NCBI GenBank assembly: GCA_017555455.1 | Contig: JAFZGJ010000159.1 | Span: forward strand, 1 to 33,560 | Source: Lachnospiraceae bacterium | Lineage (GTDB): Bacteria; Bacillota; Clostridia; Lachnospirales; Lachnospiraceae | Reading direction: 5' to 3' | Length of the DNA stretch: 33,560 bases | Shown here: positions 16,584 through 26,099 of the stretch, piece after piece | Numbering within the stretch: the first letter of the stretch is position 1 | Layout of the letters: every line of letters begins with the position of its first letter | The notes under the pieces: generated by a model | Databases searched by the model: none | Seen by the model: only the letters and a program-made list of their open reading frames with translations | Told to the model about the DNA's origin: nothing | Translations under genes and position numbers: made by a program

Positions 16584-17919
16584 GTTTTCCTCCGAAATGT
16601 TCTTTTATCTCACCTACCAGATATAAAGAACCTGTAACATATACCAAATCTTTGTCGTCCTTTCGGGATAATATTTCCTCTAATCCCTCATAGGCACTAT
16701 TCAAAATTCTGACCTGTTTGTCAGCAAATATATTTTCTAATTCTTTTTTGTCAATTCCTCTTACATTTTTCAATGGTGCTGCATAGATACAATCAAACAA
16801 TCCTGATTGCACCAGTTTTTCTTTCATGACATCATATTCTTTATCTGCCACTACGGAAAAAAGTAACCATCGCTTTGCTTTTGCCCCATCCCTCTTTACG
16901 GATTCCAGAAAAACATGAATTCCGTCTTCATTATGGGCGCCATCCAGATAAACATTAGGAATAATTTCTTCCATTCTGCCTTCCCATTTACACTTTTCAA
17001 TTCCTTTTTGCATGGCTCCTTTTGGAATTTCCATTCCTAATTCTTCCAATGCATTCAAAGCTAATTTCGCATTTTCTACCTGATAAACAGCACAAGTATT
17101 CAATTTAATGGGAATATAATCATAATAGCGAGAAAGAAAGGAAAAATCAATCTTTTTATCTACAAATCTATAGTTCTGTTTTTCTAAATTCTCCACACTT
17201 TTGCACAATACGCCTAATTCTTTTATTTTTCGCTCTACTACCTGTGCCGATTCCTGTCGGTTCCGGCTATAAACTACAGTACTTCCCTGCTTAATGATAC
17301 CTGCCTTTTCTTCTGCAATTTTTTCATAGGTATTTCCCAAATACTCCATATGGTCCATTCCTATTTCCGTAATCACTGCTACCTTAGGTGCATCAATTAC
17401 ATTAGTAGCATCCAACCTTCCCCCAAGACCTGTTTCTAAAATAATGACATCTGGGTTTTGTTCTTCAAAATAAAGCATTGCCATGAAAAAGAGGAATTCG
17501 TAGAAGGTGGGAAGATATTTGGATCTTACAACTGTTTTTGGGGATGTTACGTTTGTCATTTCTTCTACAACAGGGTTTTCTTTAATTTTATTATAGGCAT
17601 CAATTTGTTCAACCAGCTTTTCATAATACACTACAAACTCTTGCTCAGAAATCAAACTGTTATTTACTCTCATTCTTTCCCTTACAGAAACTAAATGTGG
17701 AGAAGTAAACATTCCCACTTTATATCCTGCTTCTGTCAACACAGAATTCATATATGCACAAGTGGAGCCCTTACCGTTTGTTCCTGCAACATGAACTATA
17801 GACACACTTTTCCCGGGTTTTCCAAGAAATTCATAAAATTTTCTTGTTTGCTCTATACTACCTTCAGGTCTAAATTTAGGAATATTTAAAATGTATTCTT
17901 GAATTTGTTTATAACTCAT
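16576..17919 (-). CDS. folC: Folylpolyglutamate synthase / dihydrofolate synthase
   Basis: The 447-residue Mur-ligase family enzyme has the ATP-binding loop GTNGKGS (46-52), the SPHL segment after it, LETGLGGRLDATN in the centre and the HNEDG motif in the C-terminal domain. FolC adds glutamate to folates (and in some bacteria to dihydropteroate) in the cytoplasm, retaining the cofactors in the cell. In many Bacillota folC follows valS directly; here a restriction-modification module of about 8 kb lies between. The ATG at 17919 lacks a strong Shine-Dalgarno sequence. Downstream it overlaps the small acidic ORF by eight bases. Confidence 0.95.
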   Translation of the reverse strand: MSYKQIQEYILNIPKFRPEGSIEQTRKFYEFLGKPGKSVSIVHVAGTNGKGSTCAYMNSVLTEAGYKVGMFTSPHLVSVRERMRVNNSLISEQEFVVYYEKLVEQIDAYNKIKENPVVEEMTNVTSPKTVVRSKYLPTFYEFLFFMAMLYFEEQNPDVIILETGLGGRLDATNVIDAPKVAVITEIGMDHMEYLGNTYEKIAEEKAGIIKQGSTVVYSRNRQESAQVVERKIKELGVLCKSVENLEKQNYRFVDKKIDFSFLSRYYDYIPIKLNTCAVYQVENAKLALNALEELGMEIPKGAMQKGIEKCKWEGRMEEIIPNVYLDGAHNEDGIHVFLESVKRDGAKAKRWLLFSVVADKEYDVMKEKLVQSGLFDCIYAAPLKNVRGIDKKELENIFADKQVRILNSAYEGLEEILSRKDDKDLVYVTGSLYLVGEIKEHFGGKHD

Positions 17920-17949
17920 TGCTATCTGACTCTTTCTGTATTTTTATAT

Positions 17950-17979
17950 ATTTTAAAGTATTTGTTATCTTTTATACAA
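17950..17979 (-). promoter_or_regulatory. candidate sigma-A promoter for folC
   Basis: TTGTAT (17979-17974) and TAAAAT (17955-17950) are 18 bases apart and lie about 30 bases before the folC start. The terminator after the AlbA_2 gene means folC needs its own promoter. The surrounding sequence is very AT-rich, so chance matches are easy. Confidence 0.45.
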
Positions 17980-18352
17980 GTAGATATGTGATTACACAGA
18001 AGCTTTTGTCGTTAAATGCATGCGAATACTTTATTTCTCTTAATATAATCTGCTTTTCGTTTCTCCAATGCTTGTTTTATGGTGACTCCTACATCCTAGT
18101 TGCACTATTTGTTAATTTCAGGATGCTTATATCATCTCAAAAAACAAGCCTTTTATCAACTTGAACAGATGAAATGCAAGATTTGATGATTTCAATCCGC
18201 TTTCAATACGCTAAACCACTTGCTTTTCATATTTACAAGCAGATTACACTATGAAAAATAGAACATTCATATGCTCATACCATCAATATTGCTACAATCC
18301 GACTTCTACACAAAAAGAAAAAAACAGTAGAAAACAAATTATAACAGTACAT
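17980..18352 (-). other. gene-free AT-rich stretch between the restriction module and folC
   Basis: No convincing gene, tRNA or riboswitch is seen here. One short frame ending at about 18012 reads KQALEKRKADYIKRNKVF and then stops. It follows a GGAG but has ATA where a start would be expected, so it may be the relic of a gene. Otherwise the stretch holds only short AT-rich matches. Confidence 0.4.
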
Positions 18353-18392
18353 AAAAAAAGCTCTAATTATCAGACAACAAAATAATCAGAGC
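18353..18392 (-). terminator. Rho-independent terminator after the AlbA_2 gene
   Basis: GCTCTGATTAT and ATAATTAGAGC pair over 11 positions with one G-U pair around a loop of about ten bases, followed by seven T residues on the minus strand. It closes the restriction-modification unit. Confidence 0.85.
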
Positions 18393-18419
18393 CTATAGCT
18401 TTTTCAAGACTGCTTCTAC

Positions 18420-19949
18420 TTAATTCTTTTTATATTTCTTTCCTTTTGTTACTCCATTATCAACCAACATTCCATCCTCAACAAGATTTCTAAGCAATTC
18501 TTTTGTTCTTGTTTCTTTTACACCGAGTACATCCACCAAATCACTAGCTTTATACCATACATCTTCTTTCATAAAGTTAAAAATCGTATTATATTGTGAC
18601 TGTGTTTTTTCTGTCACCTTTTTCTGTCGCTTTTTTTCTGTCGCTTTTTTTCTGTCGCTTTTTTCTATCGCTTTTTTCTGAAAAGAAAGTGACAAAACTG
18701 TTCTATCCGGATCAAATCGTTCCTCAATTACGGGTTCAATCCACCCTTCATCTTTCCAAACATTAAAGATATTCGGCACACCACTTCCGGCACGTTCACC
18801 AATATTAATGAGGTTAAACATCTTCATAAGCGTTTTATTTCTAGGATCGGACTCACCACCCAGACGCATCTGTTTTTTACCGGTTCTAACATATCCCGGA
18901 TTTGCTAAAATCAGCTTATCCGGTTCCTTACGGATTACAACACCACGCACACCATGATAATCTGCATTTATTAAACAATTGGCTAATGCCTCACGAATAG
19001 CCTTGTGTACCGAAGTATCGTCAATACGTTCTCCTCCTGACATTTTAAATGGCACTTTGATATCTTTAATAATTTTATTGTATACTCTAAAATAAAAATC
19101 ACAAACATTACCGGACCACTCACCGGAACTGGATTGCACTCTATCCGTCCAACGAATTGTAGGATCATTTTCTTCCCTGTAATCTAAAAAATATTCCGGG
19201 AAATATCTTACAATATTGTACTCATTACCAAACATCAGCATCCCCGCAGCAGTAGGATGTAACTGTCCATCTTCATCTGAAATAGCGGCTGCACCAATAC
19301 TTCTTAAATATTCATAATCATTAAGACGCTCAAATGGGTGTCCTCTCTTTAAAGTTCTATGGCTATTACGATAACCTTGAATGGTCTCATAATTCAAGTC
19401 TTCCATAGAAACCTTATCTAACACTTCCATATCCATGGTTCTCTCTGTCTGGTCACGAAGCATTGCTTTTACCTGCAATCTGGTACAATGATAATCTCCT
19501 TCATGATTCCTACGAAATGTACCATTAAAAAGGTCATCATTGATATATACCGGCTTTTGCTCTCGCTTAGCCATTGGCACATAAATAACCATAATAACAT
19601 CCTTATTTTCACCTACTGTGTAAGTCTGTACATCATCATCTGACAAAAGATTAATATTTACCTTTTTACGGTTATTGATAGTGTCCCAAAAATCTTTCCG
19701 TAACTTTGCTTCGTTCTGCAATCCGGTTGTCTTCCAACTACCATCTTTTTCCTCTTTTACACCAAGAATAATGACACCACCATAACAATTCGCAAAAGCC
19801 GAATAAGTATCCCAAAGTGATACCGGCAAACCACCATTTGCCTTCTTTACTTCTCTTCTGTTATCTTCTCTATAATCATCGAATTGTGAAAGGTTAAAAT
19901 TGTTTATCAAATTAATCATCTCACTTTCTGTTTCATAATATGTTAACAC
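18420..19949 (-). CDS. AlbA_2/ATPase-domain putative transcriptional regulator linked to hsdS
   Basis: The 509-residue protein has an N-terminal Schlafen AlbA_2 domain (about 20-165; GGVIILGV near 57-64), a GHKL-like C-terminal ATPase domain (about 310-400; EALANCLINADYHG and GERAGSGVPNI), a Lys/Arg/Glu-rich repeat (424-450) and a winged-helix domain (about 452-505). Such COG2865-type proteins are annotated as regulators or helicase-like, and the biochemical role is unsettled. The frame opens at a GTG (19949) that overlaps hsdS by seven bases; the ATG at 19919 is an alternative start. Its position as last gene of a type I restriction operon suggests a role in control or phage defence. The repeat makes the C-terminal domain liable to frameshift. 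Confidence 0.85.
   Translation of the reverse strand: MLTYYETESEMINLINNFNLSQFDDYREDNRREVKKANGGLPVSLWDTYSAFANCYGGVIILGVKEEKDGSWKTTGLQNEAKLRKDFWDTINNRKKVNINLLSDDDVQTYTVGENKDVIMVIYVPMAKREQKPVYINDDLFNGTFRRNHEGDYHCTRLQVKAMLRDQTERTMDMEVLDKVSMEDLNYETIQGYRNSHRTLKRGHPFERLNDYEYLRSIGAAAISDEDGQLHPTAAGMLMFGNEYNIVRYFPEYFLDYREENDPTIRWTDRVQSSSGEWSGNVCDFYFRVYNKIIKDIKVPFKMSGGERIDDTSVHKAIREALANCLINADYHGVRGVVIRKEPDKLILANPGYVRTGKKQMRLGGESDPRNKTLMKMFNLINIGERAGSGVPNIFNVWKDEGWIEPVIEERFDPDRTVLSLSFQKKAIEKSDRKKATEKKRQKKVTEKTQSQYNTIFNFMKEDVWYKASDLVDVLGVKETRTKELLRNLVEDGMLVDNGVTKGKKYKKN
18605..18680 (-). repeat. five tandem 13-14 bp units with homopolymer A tracts inside the AlbA_2 gene
   Basis: On the plus strand the unit is CTGTCGC followed by six or seven T residues. 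Five imperfect copies of 13, 14, 14, 13 and 13 bases lie in a row. None is a multiple of three, so successive copies are read in different frames and together give the KKA(T/I)EK, KSDR and KKRQ peptides. Both alternative frames meet a stop within about a dozen codons after the array. Confidence 0.9.
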
Positions 19950-21238
19950 TCCTTAAATCCAACTTGTCCATTCATCAGTAATGGCAGTAGATAATCACGC
20001 AAAGATATAAGCTCTTGATTCTCATATATTACTTGTTGCATTTTGCTCAATAATTCTTCAATAACCATATTATATTTATCTATAATATAGCTTGGTGGCA
20101 AACATATTTCTACTTGCTTTAATGTTTCTTGACTAACATTCTGCATAATAGACCCACCCGTTTTTGTTGCATTACTCCCCTCTAATTTCTTTAGTGCATA
20201 TGTCAAATACAAACGTTGTTGTTTCTCGTATGGGGAACATTTAATAATAAATCCACAATAAATAACATCTTTCTCATTAGACACTAATAATCTGACTGCT
20301 CCTGGTGTTCCGCTTCTTGCTATCAATATATCATTTACATCCACAATATATTTTTCAGCTTGTGTTGACAATAGGTTAATAACATCAAATTCTCTAACAT
20401 CCAATAGCAACGAAGAATTTGAAATATTTCTAACATTTACAATTCTATAATCTTTATCACCATTTTGATTTTTATCATAATTTATTCCATTACTAAAAGA
20501 ACATAATGTATCTAATTTTATGCATTTCCATCCCTCTGGTATTTTTCTCTTCAATGTCTCATTCCATACCATCTTTCCTCCAGAAGACTTATATGGTTTC
20601 CCATTTTCGTCAGGAAAATCGAATTGAAGAAACCAGTAATCATAAATAGTTCTTGCCATTGCTTCAAGTTCTGAATTAATAATGTTATTCTTTTTTATCT
20701 TTTCTCCTATTGTTTCAAATACTGCCACTATTTTTCTCTGTTCGTCAAACGATTCTGGATAAGTAATCGGTAAACTTTTTACTTCCCATAATGTTAACAA
20801 CGGAACCGTACTTCCTTTATTGCTCACACATAACTTTTTCCGTATCCAGGGACTCGAAAACCAATAATATGCATACATAGGATCAACTTTTCCTTTATCT
20901 ATTGTTACTCTAATTTGTTTATTTGATATTACATACTTTTCATATTTATTGTCACTAGTAATAATTCCAACCTGTCCGATTGTCCCCGCTGCTGTAAATA
21001 TCAAATCATCAATTTTTGCATAGCAATTTAGTTCATTAGCTTTTTCTTCTGAAACAAATACAAATCCATAATCATAAAATTTATCCAATGACAAACTTAA
21101 ATTATTACCACGTATAACGGGAATACCCTCATCTATAAAAAATTTGCTACTAATATTTGAACCAAATGGACCAGAAATAATAGCCCCTTTTTGAGAGCCA
21201 CATATATTTTCAAGAGTTGTAGATATCATTTTACCCAT
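19943..21238 (-). CDS. hsdS: Type I restriction enzyme specificity subunit HsdS
   Basis: The 431-residue protein has two target-recognition domains (about 1-165 and 235-385), each followed by a conserved helical spacer (about 165-225 and 390-425), the standard HsdS layout. The IPEGWK motif at about 234-239 marks the start of the second half. The two domains bind the two halves of a bipartite DNA target, which cannot be deduced from sequence alone. It overlaps hsdM by eight bases and the AlbA_2 gene by seven, so translation of the unit is tightly coupled. Both halves look intact. Confidence 0.93.
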   Translation of the reverse strand: MGKMISTTLENICGSQKGAIISGPFGSNISSKFFIDEGIPVIRGNNLSLSLDKFYDYGFVFVSEEKANELNCYAKIDDLIFTAAGTIGQVGIITSDNKYEKYVISNKQIRVTIDKGKVDPMYAYYWFSSPWIRKKLCVSNKGSTVPLLTLWEVKSLPITYPESFDEQRKIVAVFETIGEKIKKNNIINSELEAMARTIYDYWFLQFDFPDENGKPYKSSGGKMVWNETLKRKIPEGWKCIKLDTLCSFSNGINYDKNQNGDKDYRIVNVRNISNSSLLLDVREFDVINLLSTQAEKYIVDVNDILIARSGTPGAVRLLVSNEKDVIYCGFIIKCSPYEKQQRLYLTYALKKLEGSNATKTGGSIMQNVSQETLKQVEICLPPSYIIDKYNMVIEELLSKMQQVIYENQELISLRDYLLPLLMNGQVGFKEC

Positions 21239-22907
21239 ACTTCAACGCCCCCAATCTCTCCTTAATAGATTGTTCGAGTTCTTTTCCCTCTGCAAATAAC
21301 TTATTCAATCTAGTTGCATACGCCAGCATACGATTATTAAACTCTTCTTCCGACAACTCCACAAATTCAATCTTTACTTCAAAATACTGCCCCGCCGAAA
21401 AAGAATAATTTTTTTCTTTTATCTGCTCATAAGATACCCTTACAGAAAAATCATCTACTACATCCTGTCTGATAAATGTATTTTCAATCAATGTTACTTC
21501 TTCATCACTCAAAACAGTCTTCTGATTTTTACCTTCTTTCACCTTTCTACCAAGCTTAGAAGCATCAATCAGCATAATATCACCAGCAGTATTCACTTTA
21601 TCAATGAACAAAACCGATACATTAGTCCCTGTATTTGCAAAGATATTAGAAGGCATAGAAATAACACCTTTGAGCCATTTCTTCTCAATGATGGTCTCTC
21701 GAATCTTTTTTTCAATTCCTGACTGCGCAGTAATAAATCCTGTCGGCACAACAATGGCTGCCTTACCATTATCTTTTAAAGACCAAAGTATATGCTGAAT
21801 AAAGCAAAGGTAAATCGCCATGGAACCTTTTTTGGCATTTGGAATCTTTGGAATTCCAGCAAAAAATCTGCGTATTCCATCTCTTTCCTCAGACTCTGAC
21901 CACTTTTGTTCAATATTATCTCTGGTAGATGAAAAATCCATCTTAAAGGGAGGATTTGATGTAATGTAGTCAAATTGTTTTACACCGGAATTGGGCTCAT
22001 GGGGTATATTATAATGTGCCGGAGTATCAAGGGTATCGCCTTCGATAATATTATCTAAAGACCCCGTAAGACCATTAAGCATCATATTGATACGTAAAAA
22101 TCGAGAGGACTTACCGGAAATATCCTGAGTATATACCTGCGCCTTTTCTCCAAAACTTCCCTCTCCTAGTTCATTGGCAAGATGCAACACCAAGGAACCG
22201 GAACCTGCTGATGGATCATAAATATCGTATAATTTATCTTCTACCGGACTCATCTGAACCAATATTTTTGCAATAATAGAGGAAATTGCCTGCGGTGTAA
22301 AATATTCCGCATATACACCACTTGCCACATTATAATCTTTAATCAGATATTCAAAAATACGGGAATAAAAATCAAAGTTATCTTTGAACGCATCCCCAAA
22401 ATCAAATCTTTCCTGACTGATAATACCAAAAATATTTTTAGCAAAATTATTACGTTTAGAACTTTCAACATTCTCTGTAATACGTGTAAATAACGGTTTT
22501 CTTGCCCCATCTGCAGTTTCTACAGAAAACACTTCATTCTTAGGATCATTAGATATCTTTTCCAGAGCATCATCAAATATCTTGTAGAATTCATTGTAAG
22601 ACACTTTATTAATCAGATAATCAATAGTCTCATCATAAGTAAATGCTACATCCTGTGGATAGGAATCATAAAAAGCATCCATCTCAGAATTTTCGTTTTT
22701 AAGAACATCCTTGTAATCCATGCCGATTTCTTCTGAAAATTCTTTTAGATTCGCCATAAATTTATCATTTAAAAACTTATACAGGAATACAGATGTAATC
22801 ACAACCTCTTCCGATGCCTGATTTGCCAATCCATTGGTCTGACATAAACCTTTCAATTCATCTATTATCTCTTCTATCTTACGTTCTAAAGCAAGAATAT
22901 CGGCCAT
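21231..22907 (-). CDS. hsdM: Type I restriction enzyme methyltransferase subunit HsdM
   Basis: The 558-residue protein has an N-terminal helical HsdM domain, the SAM-binding motif DPSAGSGSLV (231-240) and the catalytic motif NPPF (318-321) of N6-adenine methyltransferases. With HsdS it methylates the target and protects host DNA. Conserved YFTPQ (202-206) precedes the SAM site as in other HsdM proteins. It follows hsdR by 17 bases and overlaps hsdS by eight. Length is normal and no disabling change is seen. Confidence 0.95.
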   Translation of the reverse strand: MADILALERKIEEIIDELKGLCQTNGLANQASEEVVITSVFLYKFLNDKFMANLKEFSEEIGMDYKDVLKNENSEMDAFYDSYPQDVAFTYDETIDYLINKVSYNEFYKIFDDALEKISNDPKNEVFSVETADGARKPLFTRITENVESSKRNNFAKNIFGIISQERFDFGDAFKDNFDFYSRIFEYLIKDYNVASGVYAEYFTPQAISSIIAKILVQMSPVEDKLYDIYDPSAGSGSLVLHLANELGEGSFGEKAQVYTQDISGKSSRFLRINMMLNGLTGSLDNIIEGDTLDTPAHYNIPHEPNSGVKQFDYITSNPPFKMDFSSTRDNIEQKWSESEERDGIRRFFAGIPKIPNAKKGSMAIYLCFIQHILWSLKDNGKAAIVVPTGFITAQSGIEKKIRETIIEKKWLKGVISMPSNIFANTGTNVSVLFIDKVNTAGDIMLIDASKLGRKVKEGKNQKTVLSDEEVTLIENTFIRQDVVDDFSVRVSYEQIKEKNYSFSAGQYFEVKIEFVELSEEEFNNRMLAYATRLNKLFAEGKELEQSIKERLGALKYG

Positions 22908-22924
22908 TTTATGCCTCTCCTTTT

Positions 22925-25900
22925 CTATTTATAAATCTGTATATTGGTATAAAGCTCATTTAAAATAGCATCATAATAAACCTTAATCTTCTGATATAAA
23001 CCAGCCTTTAATAAATCTTTAGTGGATTCCTTTTTAATATTATCAACAAACTTCTTTCTGCCCTGTGCAATCATGCCATCTACGGACAATGTATCTTTTA
23101 TATTCTCATATACAATTACAAGAGTTCCTTCGATTACTGATTGATCAACAGCGGTATAGTCTGCAACTGCATCCTGATAAGTTTTTACAAAAGCATAGTT
23201 ATTACCATACTGCTGTGCAAGTCTCTCATTCTCATAATTAATATCCTGTGCCTGCTTCAATGCCTCCAATAATTCGTCTGTAATCGAATCCAAATCAGAT
23301 AGGTCTGATATAGAAAGCTTATTAAAGATTTCCTGTAATAACTGATCCAGCTTCATAACCTTGACATCACTTTTATTCTTATTCTTTTGAATTTCTTCAT
23401 GAACAGCTCTTACAGTTTTTTCAAATCTATGATACGCCGGATGATCTGTTGTGAACTTTCCAAGGTCTAAAATCATAATTGCAGTCTTAATAAAATCATA
23501 CAGAATAGTAATCACTTCATCGTTAGATATAACATTCATCATGTCTATCGGTTTGGTTGCCAAATTTATAAAATCAATTCTATCCTGTACTGCACGCAGC
23601 AATTTCTGATTTTTTTCATGGTCAATTTGTTTCGCATAATCTGTTGCTCTAGACAAAATAAATTCTGTTTCACATTCCTTAATTCCATTAAGCAGTCTTC
23701 TAATCTTCAATAAAGTTTCTTTATTATATCTTGTTAATCGTTTCGAATATTTCTCCAGATTATCTGTATCAATAATATCATCTAATTCCTCAACATACTT
23801 ATGGTATTTTCTGTTGATATCTTCTTTATCTATCACTAATCCGGTAAGTGAACCTTCATTTTCTCCATTTTCATTTAAATCAGCTTCCAACTCTTTTATG
23901 TAAGCATCAATGGTATTATCATATTCTTTTTCAATATCCACAAAATCAACAATATAGCCATACTTATATATTTTACCATTAGGTGACTTATAAGGTCTGT
24001 TAACTCGTGAAATCGTTTGTAACAAACTCTGTGCATGTGGCCCTCGCAACAAGTACATCTTTTTAAGACGTTTTACATCATATCCGGTTGTCAACATAAA
24101 GTTTACAATCAAAATATCGGGAGCAAGAGTATCTCTAAAATCAATCTGATTATTTTTATTAATTTGTGCCTGTGCCGGATCGTTCGCATCGGTTATAACC
24201 AAACCTGTAGATAACTTAGAATTTCTCTTAAACCACTCATGCACCTTACGTGCCTGTGGATTCGTCCTACACACGATCATTCCACCTATGGTATTGTCTG
24301 TATTTTGTAAACGGAAATTATTGAAATCTCTTTCAATAAATGCACCTAAACAAGATACGTAAGCATCTGATTCAAAAACATCTTTATCATTGAGTTTGTT
24401 ATCTTCAATGTCCAGATTCTTTTTAATTTCACTCTTTGCTACCGTATCAATATTTTCTTTTTTAATACGCAATGTATATCCATCCGCAATAGACTTATCA
24501 TAAAAATATTTATGAATATAATCACCAAATTTTAGGTTAGAGCGTTCCTTCTTAGTAAGTAATGGTGTTCCTGTCAATGCAATATATATTGCGTCTGAAT
24601 CACAAGTCATTAAATTTTTAAAGTACTCACCTGTAGACTTGTAACTGCGATGTGCTTCATCAATAAAAAATATCCTTTGCACTCTCGCATTATAATCATT
24701 TTTTGCTTCATCCAATCGACTTTCTAACTTCTGGATGTTTGCAACACATACTTCTCCTATGGATTTTGTATCAATGTTTGTAGACAAAGGTTTATCTATT
24801 TCTTTCATAAATTCCTCTTTGTCCTTACAATTTATTACATTCAGTCCACGCATCTTAAATTCTATGGATGCCTGACGTAATAAATCCAATCGATCTACAA
24901 TAAAGAAAAATCGAGTATTAACATTCTGTTTTGCATAATAATCTCTAATAATTCTGTTTGCAAATGCTGCTAATCCCGTTTTACCTGAGCCTTGTGTGTG
25001 CCAAATAATTCCACCTTTTCCGCCTTTTTCAAGACGTTCTATTATTTTTCTGGTAGCAAAAAATTGCGGATATCTCATAATATGCTTTTCCGGAATTTTT
25101 CCATTCAAGTACATCATTCCATAATGCAGAAAATATACAAAACGCTCTCTATCAAATACAGATGTCACAAAACAATTACATGGAGTTTTTGTTTTCAAAT
25201 TCTCCTTAAATTCGTCTGTATCATATTCTGACGGATTATAGCCACAATCTTTTATTATGTATCTTATTGTTTCTTCTGTAATCTTAAGATACGGATAGTC
25301 TACATAATAGTTTTCATCATCTTCTCTGAAAAAAGAGAAATTTGTATTAGTCCCATTCGGCGTAGTATAAAAGGAACCGGCTTTTACATCTTCTGCATCA
25401 TCCGCATCTTCATATTCCATATTATTGCTAAATGAAACAAACTGAATCATATTAAAAAATTTCCTATAATCAGGATTCACCAAACGTTTATTAATTATAC
25501 GTTCGAATTCTCTTTGAATCCCGCCTTCATTATTTGGCTTTTTCACTTCCAAAAATCCCAAAGGAATGCCATTAATAAGTATATTAATGTCAGGTCTAAA
25601 TGAACCTTGTTCTGTTCCTTCAATTACTGAAAAAGGAAGCTCATCTACAACTGCAAAATCGTTATTTCCCCAATTTTGAACATCAAATATTTTCACTCGT
25701 TCCAAAGGATTAATCATCCAATTATAAAACTCTTTTCCCAGATCATTGTTCTTAATTACACTATTAATCTCAAATAGAATCTCTTTTATCTCATCAAAAG
25801 AAAACTCTCTACCATTAATTTTTTCAAGAGCAGGTTTAAATCTATTTATGAATATTTTTGTATTAAAATCAATATCTGCTTCTCGAAGAGATTGATACTC

Positions 25901-25969
25901 ATATCCTAGTCTTAAAAATTGAATTGTAGCCGGTATCTTTACCCTCATATCTTCATTAAATACAGCCAT
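22925..25969 (-). CDS. hsdR: Type I restriction enzyme motor/nuclease subunit HsdR
   Basis: The 1014-residue protein has an N-terminal PD-(D/E)XK nuclease (RPD at 125-127, EVKK at 141-144), a superfamily 2 helicase motor with Walker A HTQGSGKT (324-331) and DEAH (437-440), further helicase motifs near 560-690 and a long helical C-terminus. HsdR translocates DNA and cuts at a distance from unmethylated sites. The ATG at 25969 has AGGA eight or so bases upstream. It is the first gene of hsdR-hsdM-hsdS-AlbA_2, and all active-site motifs are intact, so the system is probably functional. Confidence 0.95.
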   Translation of the reverse strand: MAVFNEDMRVKIPATIQFLRLGYEYQSLREADIDFNTKIFINRFKPALEKINGREFSFDEIKEILFEINSVIKNNDLGKEFYNWMINPLERVKIFDVQNWGNNDFAVVDELPFSVIEGTEQGSFRPDINILINGIPLGFLEVKKPNNEGGIQREFERIINKRLVNPDYRKFFNMIQFVSFSNNMEYEDADDAEDVKAGSFYTTPNGTNTNFSFFREDDENYYVDYPYLKITEETIRYIIKDCGYNPSEYDTDEFKENLKTKTPCNCFVTSVFDRERFVYFLHYGMMYLNGKIPEKHIMRYPQFFATRKIIERLEKGGKGGIIWHTQGSGKTGLAAFANRIIRDYYAKQNVNTRFFFIVDRLDLLRQASIEFKMRGLNVINCKDKEEFMKEIDKPLSTNIDTKSIGEVCVANIQKLESRLDEAKNDYNARVQRIFFIDEAHRSYKSTGEYFKNLMTCDSDAIYIALTGTPLLTKKERSNLKFGDYIHKYFYDKSIADGYTLRIKKENIDTVAKSEIKKNLDIEDNKLNDKDVFESDAYVSCLGAFIERDFNNFRLQNTDNTIGGMIVCRTNPQARKVHEWFKRNSKLSTGLVITDANDPAQAQINKNNQIDFRDTLAPDILIVNFMLTTGYDVKRLKKMYLLRGPHAQSLLQTISRVNRPYKSPNGKIYKYGYIVDFVDIEKEYDNTIDAYIKELEADLNENGENEGSLTGLVIDKEDINRKYHKYVEELDDIIDTDNLEKYSKRLTRYNKETLLKIRRLLNGIKECETEFILSRATDYAKQIDHEKNQKLLRAVQDRIDFINLATKPIDMMNVISNDEVITILYDFIKTAIMILDLGKFTTDHPAYHRFEKTVRAVHEEIQKNKNKSDVKVMKLDQLLQEIFNKLSISDLSDLDSITDELLEALKQAQDINYENERLAQQYGNNYAFVKTYQDAVADYTAVDQSVIEGTLVIVYENIKDTLSVDGMIAQGRKKFVDNIKKESTKDLLKAGLYQKIKVYYDAILNELYTNIQIYK

Positions 25970-26013
25970 GCTTAATCCTCACAATCTGTAAAAACATATA
26001 AACCATCTTAAAT

Positions 26014-26042
26014 ATACTACAACAAAAATCATCCATCATCAA
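26014..26042 (-). promoter_or_regulatory. candidate sigma-A promoter for the hsdR operon
   Basis: TTGATG (26042-26037) and TAGTAT (26019-26014) are 17 bases apart, between the valS terminator and the hsdR start. The -10 box is imperfect and other AT-rich pairings are possible nearby. Confidence 0.4.
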
Positions 26043-26060
26043 GATTACTTCTAACAGCTT

Positions 26061-26090
26061 CAACAACAAAGGGCGACTAACGTCGCCCTT
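26061..26090 (-). terminator. Terminator after valS
   Basis: AAGGGCGAC and GTCGCCCTT form a perfect nine-bp stem with a four-base loop (GTTA), ten bases after the valS stop. The following T-rich tract is interrupted by G residues (TGTTGTTG), so termination may be incomplete. Confidence 0.75.
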
Positions 26091-26099
26091 CATACATCC

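Noticed and set aside
17919..18164. 81-codon plus-strand ORF upstream of folC
   Set aside because: The composition is that of random AT-rich sequence, no ribosome-binding site precedes it, and it would cover the likely folC promoter.
19943..21238. Invertible hsdS shufflon
   Set aside because: Only one hsdS is present, with no second partial copy, no inverted repeats and no recombinase gene in the window.
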